Position numbers and translations under genes: made by a program
Shown: piece by piece, positions 52,639 to 60,500 of the stretch
Layout: each line of letters begins with the position of its first letter
Numbering within the stretch: position 1 is the first letter of the stretch
The notes under the pieces: generated by a model
Told to the model about the DNA's origin: nothing
What the model saw: the letters and a program-made list of their open reading frames with translations, nothing else
The model's database searches: none
From: Variovorax sp. HW608
Lineage (GTDB): Bacteria; Pseudomonadota; Gammaproteobacteria; Burkholderiales; Burkholderiaceae_C
Length of the DNA: 64,000 nucleotides
Reading direction: 5' to 3'
Assembly: GCF_900090195.1 (NCBI RefSeq)
Contig: NZ_LT607803.1
Span: 5,296,229-5,360,228 of the forward strand

Positions 52639-53091
52639 AGCGCAACAGTCATTGCAGAAGAAACCATCGTCATCCGCGGCCGCAGGGTCGTGGGCGGCGT
52701 GTCGGAGGGTGAGGCCCTGGTCACGCGCGACCGCATCTCGGGCTGGGGCGGCATCGATCCGCGCACCGGCACCGTCATCGAAACTCGGCATGCGCTGCGC
52801 GGCCAGAGCTTCGCGGGCAAGGTGCTGGTCTTCCCGGGCGCCAAGGGCTCGTCCGGCTGGTCGGCCATGTTCCACATGACGCGGCTCATGAACACTGCGC
52901 CCGCGGCGTTCCTGTTCAACGAGATGACGACCAAGATGGCGCTCGGCGCGGTGGTCACGCACGCGCCTGCGATGACCGACTTCGATCGCGATCCGCTCGC
53001 CTGCATCGAGACCGGCGACTGGGTGCGCGTGGACGCCGATCGCGGCGTGGTAGAGATCTTCAAGAAATCACGACCAGGAGACACAGCATGA
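52636..53091 (+). CDS. Aconitase X small (swivel, DUF126) subunit
   Basis: A 151-residue swivel-domain subunit of aconitase X. Blocks: ALVTRDRISGWGGIDPRTGTVIETRH, AGKVLVFPGAKGSSGWSAMFHM and TKMALGAVVTHAPAMTDFD. It pairs with the large subunit to complete the active site; the loop PGAKGSSG contains the family's catalytic Ser. It is bounded on both sides by junction-repeat copies (C and D), and its TGA overlaps the ATG of copy D. Confidence 0.92.
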   Translation: MSATVIAEETIVIRGRRVVGGVSEGEALVTRDRISGWGGIDPRTGTVIETRHALRGQSFAGKVLVFPGAKGSSGWSAMFHMTRLMNTAPAAFLFNEMTTKMALGAVVTHAPAMTDFDRDPLACIETGDWVRVDADRGVVEIFKKSRPGDTA

Positions 53092-53150
53092 GCCGCCCGG
53101 CCGCTCCGAAGGCGAATACCGAAGCGCTGCTGCGCGAAGGTACTCCAATG
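53088..53150 (+). repeat. Junction repeat family 1, copy D (AcnX small subunit / IlvD-like)
   Basis: This copy runs from the ATGA with the small-subunit stop to the ATG of the dehydratase, exactly 60 bases between the two ATGs. It is in frame, so translation could begin at either; AGGAG (53077-53081), seven bases upstream of the first ATG, favours initiation at 53088, which would put about 20 repeat-encoded residues (MSRPAAPKANTEALLREGTP) before the natural N-terminus. GAAGG also precedes the second ATG. Confidence 0.9.
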
Positions 53151-54860
53151 CCCCGGCCCCTGCGCAGCAACTTTCCGCGCGGCTCCTACCTCTGGTCGGT
53201 GCGCAATGCGCACTGGCGCGCGCTCGGCATTCCCGAGGAGGATTGCGAGAAGCCCAAGATCGCGATCGTCAACAGCTCCTCGGAACTCGCGGCCTGCTTC
53301 AGCCACCTCGACACGGTCGCCGCCGAAGTGAAGGCCGCGATCCGCGCAGCCGGCGGCGTGCCCTTCGAGATCCGCACCGCCGCGCCCAGCGACTTCATCA
53401 CCGGCGCGGGTGCGCGCGGCGCCTACATGCTGGCGGCGCGCGACCTCGTCACCAACGACATCGAGGTCGCGGTCGAAGGCGCGCAGCTCGACGGCATGGT
53501 CTGCCTCACCTCGTGCGACAAGACCGTGCCGGGCCAGCTCATGGCGGCGGCGCGGCTCGATATTCCGACCCTGCTCGTGCCCTGCGGCTACCAGCCCAGC
53601 GGCGAATACCGGGGCCACCACGTGGACATCGAGGAGGTGTTCATCGGCGCGATGCATGCGGTCGCCGGCAAGCTGCCGGTGGAAGAGCTCGTGGGCATGA
53701 GCCGCGAGGCGATCCGCGGGCCCGGCGTGTGCTCGGGCCTCGGTACGGCCAACTCGATGCACATCGTCTGCGAGGCGCTCGGCATGGCCTTGCCCGGCAG
53801 CGCACCGGTGGCGGCGCTGAGCCCGAAGATGATGGCCGACGCACGCGCCGCGGGCACGCGCATCGTGCAGATGGTGTGGGACGACCTGAAGCCGCGCGAC
53901 ATCCTGACGCCGGGCGCTTTCGCGAACGCGGTGCGCGCGGTGCTCGCGGTCGGCGGATCGCTCAACACCGCCAAGCATCTGCAGGCCGTCGCGACCGAAG
54001 GGCAGACCGGCGTCGATGTCTACGGCCTGTTCGAAAAGCTCGGCCCGACCACGCCCGTGCTGTCCGGCGTGCGGCCCGTGGGCACGAATTCGATCGAGGA
54101 CTTCGAGGCCGCCGGCGGCTGCCGCGCGTTGCTGAAGCAGCTCGAACCCTTGCTCGACACCGGCGCGCGCAGCGTCACCGGCCGCACGCTCGCGGATGAA
54201 CTGCGAGACACCGAAGTCGCGAATGCCGAAGTGATCCGCCCCATCGACCGCCCGGTGGCGCCGCTGCCCGCGATCGTGCTGCTGCGCGGCAATATCGCGC
54301 CCGAGTCCGGCCTCATCAAGACCGGCATCGCGAAGCGCAAGGTGCGGCGCTTCACCGGACCCGCGGTGTGCTTCTGGACCGCCGATGCCGCCATCGCGGC
54401 GCTCAAGCAGGGCGACATCGTGCCCGGGCAGGTGATGGTGATGCGCGGCGCCGGTGCCTGCGGCGGACCGGCCATGGGGGGCGGGGCGTCGCGCGTGGTG
54501 TTCGCGCTCGACGGCGCGGGCCTCGGCGACGAGGTGGCGCTGCTCACCGACGGCCATCTCTCGGGCCTGGTCTGCAAGGGGCTCGTGGTCGCCGAAGTGT
54601 CGCCCGAAGCCGCGCTCGGCGGGCCGCTCGGCCTGCTGCGCGATGGCGACGTCATCACCATCGACCTCGACGCGCGCCGTCTCGACGTTGCGTTGACCGA
54701 CGCCGAAATCCAGGCTCGCCGCGACGACTGGCAGCCCCCGCCGCGGCTGCATGACACCGGCTGGCTGCAGCAGTACCGGCGCAACGTCGGACCGCTCTCG
54801 CAGGGCGCGGTGCTGGTGCGCACCGAGGGCGCCAAGGCATCGGGCCAGGACCGCTTCTAG
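53148..54860 (+). CDS. IlvD/Edd-family dehydratase of the aconitase X cluster
   Basis: A 570-residue iron-sulfur dehydratase of the dihydroxy-acid/6-phosphogluconate dehydratase family. Three cluster cysteines are in the standard places: Cys50 (ELAACFSHLD), Cys123 (TSCDKTVPG), Cys195 (GVCSGLGTANSMHIVCEALG). Other blocks are RGAGACGGPAMGGGASR and LLTDGHLSGLVCKGLVV. It is more like pathway-specific sugar-acid dehydratases than housekeeping IlvD (isoleucine/valine genes absent). The start is ATG 53148 or, if the repeat is translated, ATG 53088 (590 residues). Confidence 0.92.
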   Translation: MPRPLRSNFPRGSYLWSVRNAHWRALGIPEEDCEKPKIAIVNSSSELAACFSHLDTVAAEVKAAIRAAGGVPFEIRTAAPSDFITGAGARGAYMLAARDLVTNDIEVAVEGAQLDGMVCLTSCDKTVPGQLMAAARLDIPTLLVPCGYQPSGEYRGHHVDIEEVFIGAMHAVAGKLPVEELVGMSREAIRGPGVCSGLGTANSMHIVCEALGMALPGSAPVAALSPKMMADARAAGTRIVQMVWDDLKPRDILTPGAFANAVRAVLAVGGSLNTAKHLQAVATEGQTGVDVYGLFEKLGPTTPVLSGVRPVGTNSIEDFEAAGGCRALLKQLEPLLDTGARSVTGRTLADELRDTEVANAEVIRPIDRPVAPLPAIVLLRGNIAPESGLIKTGIAKRKVRRFTGPAVCFWTADAAIAALKQGDIVPGQVMVMRGAGACGGPAMGGGASRVVFALDGAGLGDEVALLTDGHLSGLVCKGLVVAEVSPEAALGGPLGLLRDGDVITIDLDARRLDVALTDAEIQARRDDWQPPPRLHDTGWLQQYRRNVGPLSQGAVLVRTEGAKASGQDRF

Positions 54861-54872
54861 AAGGACGAGACC

Positions 54873-55844
54873 ATGCGACGCAGAACCCTGACCGCCGCGG
54901 CCCTGTGGGGCGCGGCCGCATTGACGAGCCTGCCCTTCGGGGCGAATGCCGATGAGGCGTACCCCCAGAGGCCGATCCGCCTCATCGTGGGCTTCGCGCC
55001 CGGCGGCGGCGCCGATGCGCTCACGCGCATCATCGCGGACGGCCTGTCCAAGCAGCTCGGCCAGCAGGTGATCGTGGACAACCGGCCCGGCGCCGACGGC
55101 GTGATCGCGGCGCAGGCCACCTCGTCTGCGAAGCCCGATGGCTACACGCTGCTGATGGGCACCAACACGGCCATGGTCGCGGCACCCACGCTGCGGCCGA
55201 CGCCGCCCTACGACCCGTTCAAGGCCTTCACGCCGATCAGCTCGGCCGGCCAGTTCTCGATGTTCCTCGTGGTGCCGTCGAGCCTGCCGGCGAAGAGCGT
55301 GAACGAGCTGCTCGCGCTGGTCGCGGCCAAGCCGGGTGGCTACAACTCGGCGTCGAGCAACAGCGCTTCCGAGCTCGCGATGCTGCAACTGCTGGGCGAT
55401 CGCAAGGTGGTCAATGCGCGCTACAAGGGCGACATGCAGGCCATGACCGATCTGCTCGGCGGCCAGGTGCAGATGATGTTCACCACCGGCACGCTCGCGC
55501 CGGCCTACGTGAAGGACGGGCGCATCCGCGCGCTGGTCACGCTGCTGCCCGAGCGCAGCGACCTGCTGCCCGATGTGCCGACCGGCGGCGAGCTCGGCCT
55601 GGGCAAGCTCACGATCACGCCGTGGGCCGGCTTCTTCGGACCGCCGGGGCTGCCGCAGGCCCTCACCGACAGGCTGTCGCGCGAGCTGCAGAACACGCTG
55701 CAGCGGCCCGAGGTGCGCAAGCAGCTCGCTCAGCAGGGCTTCGAGGGCTACGGCATGAGCCCCGAGAAGTTCCGGGACTTCTTCCGCCTGCAGTACGACG
55801 CCTTCGGCGCGACCGTGCGGGAGCACAACGTGAAGTTCGAGTAG
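54873..55844 (+). CDS. Bug-family (TctC-like) periplasmic solute receptor 3
   Basis: A 323-residue receptor with signal peptide (RRRTLTAAALWGAAALTSLPFGANA) and blocks RPIRLIVGFAPGGGADALTRIIADGL, DNRPGADGVIAAQA, GYTLLMGTNTAM and YKGDMQAMTDLLGGQVQMMF. It follows the dehydratase after 12 bases, with AAGGAC upstream, in the same operon. It is more distant from receptors 1 and 2 than they are from each other. It likely binds the pathway substrate or a relative for uptake through a TctAB elsewhere. Confidence 0.92.
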   Translation: MRRRTLTAAALWGAAALTSLPFGANADEAYPQRPIRLIVGFAPGGGADALTRIIADGLSKQLGQQVIVDNRPGADGVIAAQATSSAKPDGYTLLMGTNTAMVAAPTLRPTPPYDPFKAFTPISSAGQFSMFLVVPSSLPAKSVNELLALVAAKPGGYNSASSNSASELAMLQLLGDRKVVNARYKGDMQAMTDLLGGQVQMMFTTGTLAPAYVKDGRIRALVTLLPERSDLLPDVPTGGELGLGKLTITPWAGFFGPPGLPQALTDRLSRELQNTLQRPEVRKQLAQQGFEGYGMSPEKFRDFFRLQYDAFGATVREHNVKFE

Positions 55845-55851
55845 CGGCCGG

Positions 55852-57264
55852 TCAGTTGCGCATCGGCGAAGCGGCCGGGTCGACGGCTCGTTGCGCCTGC
55901 TGCGGCCGATAGCGCAGCCAGTAGATCGCCAGCAGCGCGAGCAGGAAGGGCACGCCCACGATCAGCGTCAGCCTGAACATCGGCGTGAAGTAGGTCGTGA
56001 CCAGGACCGCCAGCATCAACGCCGCCCCGAGCAGCGTGAGCCACGGGAAGCCCCACATTCGGAAGCTGAGGGGTGCGTTGCCCTGCGCGACCCATGCCCG
56101 GCGGAAGAAGGCGTGCGTCATGAAGATCATGAACCAGGTGAACATGGCCCCGAACATCGAGATGGCCATCATGAGCCCGAAGGATTCCTGGGGCGCGATC
56201 ACGCTGACCAGCGTGGCGACCGCGATGCCGGCGCACGAGAGCGCGAGCGCATCCACCGGCACGCCGCTGGCGCTCACGCGCCCGAAGCGCTCGGCCGCAT
56301 GGCCGGCACGCGAGAGGCTGAACATCATCCGCGTGGAGATGTAGAGCAGGCTGTTCATCGCCGACAGCGCCGCCACCAGCACCACGAAGTTGATCACCGC
56401 CGCCGCGCCGGGGATGCCGATGATCTCCATCACCTTCACGAACGGGCTCTTGTCGGCGCTGGCCGCGTTCCACGGCACGATGGCCAGCATCAGGAAGATC
56501 GACGCGAGGTAGAACACCACCAGCCGCACGATGGTCGCGCGGAAGGCGCGCGTGACCGCGCGCTCCGGGTCCTGCGCCTCGCCGGCGGCGACCGCGATCA
56601 TCTCGATGCTCAGATAGCTGAAGATCGCCACCACCACCGCCACCCAGGTGCCCCACGCACCCTTCGGGAAGAAGCCGCCGCGCGCGGTGTAGTTGTCGAG
56701 TCCGACGCCGGCGGGGCGCGAGCCGAACACCACGTACGCGCCGATCAGGATGAAGCCGACGATGGCCGCGATCTTGATCGTCGAGAACCAGTACTCCACG
56801 AAGCCGAAGGACTTCACGCTCATCACATTGACCGCGACCAGCGCGGCGGAGAACAGCAGCACCCAGATCCATTGCGGCGCGGATGGAAACCAGTAGGCCA
56901 TGTACACGCCGACCGCGGTGACCTCGGTGCCCACGCCGAGCACCATGCAGGCCCAGTACGCGTAGCGCACGAGAAAGCCGGCCCACGGGCCGATGTAGTG
57001 CTCGGCATAGGCGCCGAAGGAGCCCGAGGTGGGATGCGCCACCGTCATTTCGGCGAGGCAGCCCATCAGCAGCAGCGCGATGAGTCCGCCGATGGCATAG
57101 CTGATCAGGACGCTCGGGCCCGCGATGCCGATCGCGAAGCCGCTGCCGAGGAACAGGCCGGTGCCGATGGCCCCGCCGATTGCGATCATGGCCATCTGGC
57201 CGGCGGTGAGCGATTTGTGAAGGCCTTTTTCCCGGTTCGCAATCGTCTCGAAATGGCTGCTCAT
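55852..57264 (-). CDS. APC-family amino-acid permease (GABA/proline-type)
   Basis: A 470-residue, twelve-helix amino-acid/polyamine permease: N-terminal HKSLTAGQMAMIAIGGAIGTGLFLGSGFAIGIAGPS and the loop MGCLAEMTVAHPTSGSFGAYAEHYIGPWAGFLVRYAYW are family hallmarks, closest to the AroP/ProY/GabP group. ATG 57264 (MSSHFETIANREKG) is preceded by GGGAGACACATCA. It converges with the third Bug gene and may import the amino-acid-like substrate of the aconitase X pathway; that is inference. Its 5' region (57265-57511) is AT-rich. Confidence 0.9.
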   Translation of the reverse strand: MSSHFETIANREKGLHKSLTAGQMAMIAIGGAIGTGLFLGSGFAIGIAGPSVLISYAIGGLIALLLMGCLAEMTVAHPTSGSFGAYAEHYIGPWAGFLVRYAYWACMVLGVGTEVTAVGVYMAYWFPSAPQWIWVLLFSAALVAVNVMSVKSFGFVEYWFSTIKIAAIVGFILIGAYVVFGSRPAGVGLDNYTARGGFFPKGAWGTWVAVVVAIFSYLSIEMIAVAAGEAQDPERAVTRAFRATIVRLVVFYLASIFLMLAIVPWNAASADKSPFVKVMEIIGIPGAAAVINFVVLVAALSAMNSLLYISTRMMFSLSRAGHAAERFGRVSASGVPVDALALSCAGIAVATLVSVIAPQESFGLMMAISMFGAMFTWFMIFMTHAFFRRAWVAQGNAPLSFRMWGFPWLTLLGAALMLAVLVTTYFTPMFRLTLIVGVPFLLALLAIYWLRYRPQQAQRAVDPAASPMRN

Positions 57265-57454
57265 TGATGTGTCTCCCTGCGGTGCCAAAGATGTGCGCGA
57301 CTGGGCGACGAATGTATTCGCAATGGTCTTTGAAATGATGATGAAATACCCTACGTACGTGATTAACGGAAAGTATTTGCCGTCAAATGATTGATTAGAG
57401 AAATGGATATCCAAATCGGTCTTCGTTTGACGCCGTCGCGCAAAAACCTTCGCG

Positions 57455-57474
57455 CGCGAGGCAGCGCCCTCGCG
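57455..57474 (-). terminator. Terminator-like hairpin after the aldo/keto reductase gene
   Basis: On the minus strand, CGCGAGG and CCTCGCG pair around a six-base loop, with TTTTT eight bases further downstream. It follows the stop of the reductase (57512) by about 40 bases and precedes the promoter of the permease in the 57265-57511 gap. No gene lies in that gap; it also holds CTACGTACGTG at ~57353, a TACGTA-containing box. Confidence 0.45.
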
Positions 57475-57511
57475 GCTTGCGCGGGTCTCCGAGGGGTGTC
57501 TGGGGTGGCGC

Positions 57512-58465
57512 CTAGACCGTCAGCGACGCGGCGTTGCGCCGCCAGAACGCCGCATCCGGAATCGTCCCCGCGCCAGCCGCCGCGTTCTCCGCCATGTGCT
57601 CGGCGCGGCCCGTGCCGGGGATGGTGCAGGTCACGGCCGGGTGGCTCAGCACGAACTTGATGAGCACCTGGGCCCAGCTCGTGCAGTCGATCTCGGCGGC
57701 CCAGTCGGGCAGTGGCTTGCCGCGCAGGCGGCGCAGCAGGCCGCCGCCGCCGAAGGGCATGTTGACGATCACCGCCACGCCGCGTTCGGCGGCCAGCGGC
57801 AGCACGCGCCTTTCTGCGTCGCGTGCGTCGAGCGAGTAGTTGATCTGCAGGAAGTCGAGCTTCTGCGCGCGCAGCACCGATTCGACTTCGCCGTACGCCG
57901 AGGCGGTGTAGTGCGTGATGCCGAGGTAGCGCACGCGGCCCTGGTCCTTCCAGCCGCGCAAGGTCGCGAGTTGCGTGCGCCAGTCGACGAGGTTGTGCAC
58001 CTGCATCAGGTCCATGCGCTGGGTGCGCAGCCGGGTGAAGGACTGCTCCATCTGCGCGATGCCGGCTTCGCGCCCTGAAGTCCAGACCTTGGTCGCGAGG
58101 AATGCCTTCGCGTGCTGGTTCGACGCGGCCAGCAGTTCGCCGGTGGTTTCCTCGGAGCGGCCGTACATCGGCGAGCTGTCGACGACCGAGCCGCCGGCTG
58201 CGAACAGCGCGTCGAGCACGCCGGGCAGCCGCTGGTATTCGGGCGTGCCCGGGCGCTGGTCGAAGCCGAGCCAGGTGCCGCAGCCGACCACCGGCAAGGC
58301 TTCCTGCGTCGAGGGGATGGGGCGAGTGTTCATGCGGGGCCTGCCTGGCGGCTGTTGCTGCTGCGCGAGCGTGGGGGACGTCGGGATCGCGGCGCCGGCA
58401 CACAGCGCCATGCCCAGCCGCAGCAGCCGGGCGCGGGTGAGGAGGAGGGCGCCTGCATCGGTCAT
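57512..58465 (-). CDS. Exported aldo/keto reductase
   Basis: A 317-residue AKR-fold oxidoreductase with an N-terminal export-type signal (LLRLGMALCAGAAIPTSPTLAQ), unusual because most AKRs are cytosolic. Fold markers: GTWLGFDQR, FAAGGSVVDSSPMYGRSEETTG, catalytic Lys region TKVWTSG, LMQVHNLVDW, and the C-terminal CTIPGTGRAEHMAENAAAG. NAD(P)H in the periplasm is doubtful, so the signal, if real, is odd. ATG 58465. Its promoter region reached into the LexA box now split by IS1595. Confidence 0.82.
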   Translation of the reverse strand: MTDAGALLLTRARLLRLGMALCAGAAIPTSPTLAQQQQPPGRPRMNTRPIPSTQEALPVVGCGTWLGFDQRPGTPEYQRLPGVLDALFAAGGSVVDSSPMYGRSEETTGELLAASNQHAKAFLATKVWTSGREAGIAQMEQSFTRLRTQRMDLMQVHNLVDWRTQLATLRGWKDQGRVRYLGITHYTASAYGEVESVLRAQKLDFLQINYSLDARDAERRVLPLAAERGVAVIVNMPFGGGGLLRRLRGKPLPDWAAEIDCTSWAQVLIKFVLSHPAVTCTIPGTGRAEHMAENAAAGAGTIPDAAFWRRNAASLTV

Positions 58466-58570
58466 CGGGCGCAGTATCCGGAGCAGACTGCGCGCTTGCG
58501 CAGGCTTGCCGCGGTTCCCAGGATGGCTGCTCGGGATTGCAAGAAAATTCTCTTCCCGATTGCAGAAATA

Positions 58571-58582
58571 CTGTATAAAAAT
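58571..58582. promoter_or_regulatory. Left half of a split LexA (SOS) box
   Basis: CTGT-ATAAAAAT stands at 58571-58582, immediately before the left IS1595 end. With ACAG from 59678-59681 it would give CTGT-ATAAAAAT-ACAG, a consensus LexA box (CTG-N10-CAG with AT core and extended TA/GT flanks). The AT core is the 8-bp target duplication. Confidence 0.85.
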
Positions 58583-59669
58583 AAGGGGTATCCAGTTAGC
58601 TCCACTCGGCGCACAATGACTGGATGGATGTCCATATCGTAGTACCGGAAGCCGGGAAGGACTACCCCCGAAACTGGAACGAGTTTCTCGACTGGTTTGG
58701 CTCCGAGGAGGCATGTCTGGCCTACCTGGAGCGGCTGCGCTGGGGCGCTGGATTCGTCTGCCCGCGCTGCGGCAGCACGGCCGAGCCGTACCGTGCCAGC
58801 CGCACCCGTCTGATGTGCCGGGACTGCAAATACCAGGGCAGCGTGACCGCCGGCACCATCTTCGAGAAGACGCGAACGCCGCTGCGCGTGTGGCTGGCTG
58901 CGGCCTGGTACCTGACCAACCAGAAGCAAGGCGTCAGCGCCCTGGGCCTGCAGCGCGTGCTCGGCCTGGGCAGCTACGAAACCGCCTGGGCCATGCTGCA
59001 CCGGTTTCGCCGCGCGATGGTGCGCCCGGGTCGTGACCGCCTGCACGGCGTGGTGGAGGTGGATGAAACCTATCTGGCGCTGACGGACCGCGAAGCGCCC
59101 GCCTCACCGCAGGGGCGCAAGAGCAATACCTCGAAGATTCTGGTCGCGGTGGCCGTCGAGTTGCTGGAGCCCAAGGGGTTCGGCCGGATTCGCCTGCGCC
59201 GCATCCCCAGGGATTCCGCCGCCCATGTCATCCCGTTCGTGCAGGACTCCGTCGAGCCGGGCACCCAGGTGTGCACAGACGGCTCCGCGGCCTATCGCTC
59301 GCTGAAGGAGTTGGGCTACGAGCACCAGCGCACGGTCATGCTGGGCTCGGACGCGCCCGCCCATGTGTCCATGGCCGGCGTGCACCGGGTGGCGGCGCTG
59401 GTCAAGCGCTGGATTCTGGGCACCCACCACGGCTCGGTGCAGCCCGAGCACCTGGACGCCTATCTGGATGAGTTCGTCTTCCGCTTCAACCGCCGCACAT
59501 CGAGCTCGCGCGGCATGCTGTTCTACCGGCTCCTGCAGCAGTCCGTGGTCACCGCTCCGGTGACCTACGAGGACGTGGTCCAGGCAGGTGCGGCCGGGCG
59601 CCAAAAGGACTAGTATTGCTGGATGGACATCCAGTTATTTCAGTCAGTGGAGCTAAGCGGATACGCCGC
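58583..59669 (+). mobile_element. IS1595-family insertion sequence with 8-bp target duplication
   Basis: The element is 1087 bp. Its ends are imperfect inverted repeats of 24 bases (58583-58606 and 59646-59669; 19 of the 22 inner positions agree, sharing GTATCC and TTAGCTCCACT). The flanks are the 8-bp direct repeat ATAAAAAT (58575-58582 and 59670-59677), the length expected for this family. It carries one intact transposase gene. It is inserted in the promoter of imuA, splitting a LexA box. Confidence 0.92.
58624..59613 (+). CDS. IS1595-family transposase (ISXO2-like)
   Basis: A 329-residue transposase: N-terminal zinc finger (CPRCGSTAEPY, CRDCKYQGSVTAGTIFE) and an ISXO2-like DDE domain with VVEVDETYLALTD, CTDGSAAYRSLKELG and a late acidic/Arg region (EHLDAYLDEFVFRFNRR). 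ATG 58624 is the start; ATG 58628 is out of frame. It has no frameshift or truncation and appears active, consistent with recent insertion. It is oriented like the imu genes downstream. Confidence 0.94.
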   Translation: MDVHIVVPEAGKDYPRNWNEFLDWFGSEEACLAYLERLRWGAGFVCPRCGSTAEPYRASRTRLMCRDCKYQGSVTAGTIFEKTRTPLRVWLAAAWYLTNQKQGVSALGLQRVLGLGSYETAWAMLHRFRRAMVRPGRDRLHGVVEVDETYLALTDREAPASPQGRKSNTSKILVAVAVELLEPKGFGRIRLRRIPRDSAAHVIPFVQDSVEPGTQVCTDGSAAYRSLKELGYEHQRTVMLGSDAPAHVSMAGVHRVAALVKRWILGTHHGSVQPEHLDAYLDEFVFRFNRRTSSSRGMLFYRLLQQSVVTAPVTYEDVVQAGAAGRQKD

Positions 59670-59681
59670 ATAAAAATACAG
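59670..59681. promoter_or_regulatory. Right half of the split LexA box at imuA
   Basis: ATAAAAAT-ACAG follows the right IS1595 end, 12 bases before the ATG of imuA at 59694. ATAAAAAT is the duplicated target. A full box would place LexA over the imuA start region. Confidence 0.85.
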
Positions 59682-59693
59682 TCAAACTGCATC

Positions 59694-60500
59694 ATGGGCC
59701 TGCCTTTCCTCGACTCCTTTTCCGCTGCCGCCCGCCATGGCGTCTGGCATGCCGACGAGCTCGGCAGCGCCGACGCGCAGGTCATCGGCACCGGCCATGC
59801 GGCGCTCGATGCCGAGCTGCCGGGCGGCGGCTGGCCGGTCGGTGCGATGACGGAGCTGCTGCAGACCGCGCCGCAGGACCCGATCTGGCCGCTGCTGCTG
59901 CCCGGCCTCGTGCAGGCGGTGCAGGCGCGCGGCGGGCCGGTGGTGCTCATCGGCGCGCCCTGCGAGCCCTTCGGCGCTTCGCTGGCTGCGCACGGGCTCG
60001 CGCCCGAGTCGCTGATGTGGGTCCGCAGCGATGCGCCGGCCGCGCGCCTGTGGGCTTGCGAGCAGGCCCTGCGCTGCGCCGACGTGGGCGCGGTGCTGGC
60101 CTGGCTGCCGCAGGCGCGGGTCGGCGAGCTGCGGCGGCTGCAGCTCGCGGCGGCGCAGCACGAGGCGCTGCTTTTCGTCTGCCGGCCCGAGACGGTGGCG
60201 CAGTCGGCTTCGCCCGCGCGGCTGCGGCTGCACATCGTGCGCAGCAGCGCGGCCGATGCGGGGCAGGTGGCGCTCCACATCCTCAAGCGCCGCGGCCCGC
60301 CGCTCGCGACGCCGGTGATGGCGCCGGCGCGCAGCGAGCGCATGAGCGCCTTGCTCGCCGCCGCGCGGGTGCGCCGCAAGCTGCGCCTGCAGCAGGGCAC
60401 GTCGGTGCCGGAAGCGGTCGATTCAGCCACCGTGGTCCGCATCGACGCGTGGAAGAAAGAAGGGCGGAATGCACTGGATCGCATTGCAGTGGTTGCCTGA
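59694..60500 (+). CDS. imuA: ImuA translesion-synthesis accessory protein
   Basis: A 268-residue RecA/SulA-like protein of the mutagenic translesion cassette. It has a degenerate Walker-like GHAALDAELPGGGWPVGAMTELLQ segment, typical of ImuA, and the arrangement imuA-imuB-dnaE2. In other bacteria ImuA supports ImuB and DnaE2 in DNA-damage-induced mutagenesis and is under LexA. The ATG is at 59694. The native LexA box lies just upstream but is split by IS1595, so regulation here is presumably altered. It overlaps imuB by 32 bases. Confidence 0.92.
   Translation: MGLPFLDSFSAAARHGVWHADELGSADAQVIGTGHAALDAELPGGGWPVGAMTELLQTAPQDPIWPLLLPGLVQAVQARGGPVVLIGAPCEPFGASLAAHGLAPESLMWVRSDAPAARLWACEQALRCADVGAVLAWLPQARVGELRRLQLAAAQHEALLFVCRPETVAQSASPARLRLHIVRSSAADAGQVALHILKRRGPPLATPVMAPARSERMSALLAAARVRRKLRLQQGTSVPEAVDSATVVRIDAWKKEGRNALDRIAVVA

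Noticed and set aside
52629..55826. A 1065-residue open frame on the minus strand opposite the AcnX/IlvD genes
   Set aside because: It is the codon-bias shadow of high-GC genes on the plus strand. It has no recognisable domain, whereas the plus frames match known families.
57345..57362. CTACGTACGTG upstream of the permease as a second PAS-LuxR operator
   Set aside because: Only the TACGTA core is shared; the flanks do not form the 10-base arms of the scoA site. Kept only as a note.
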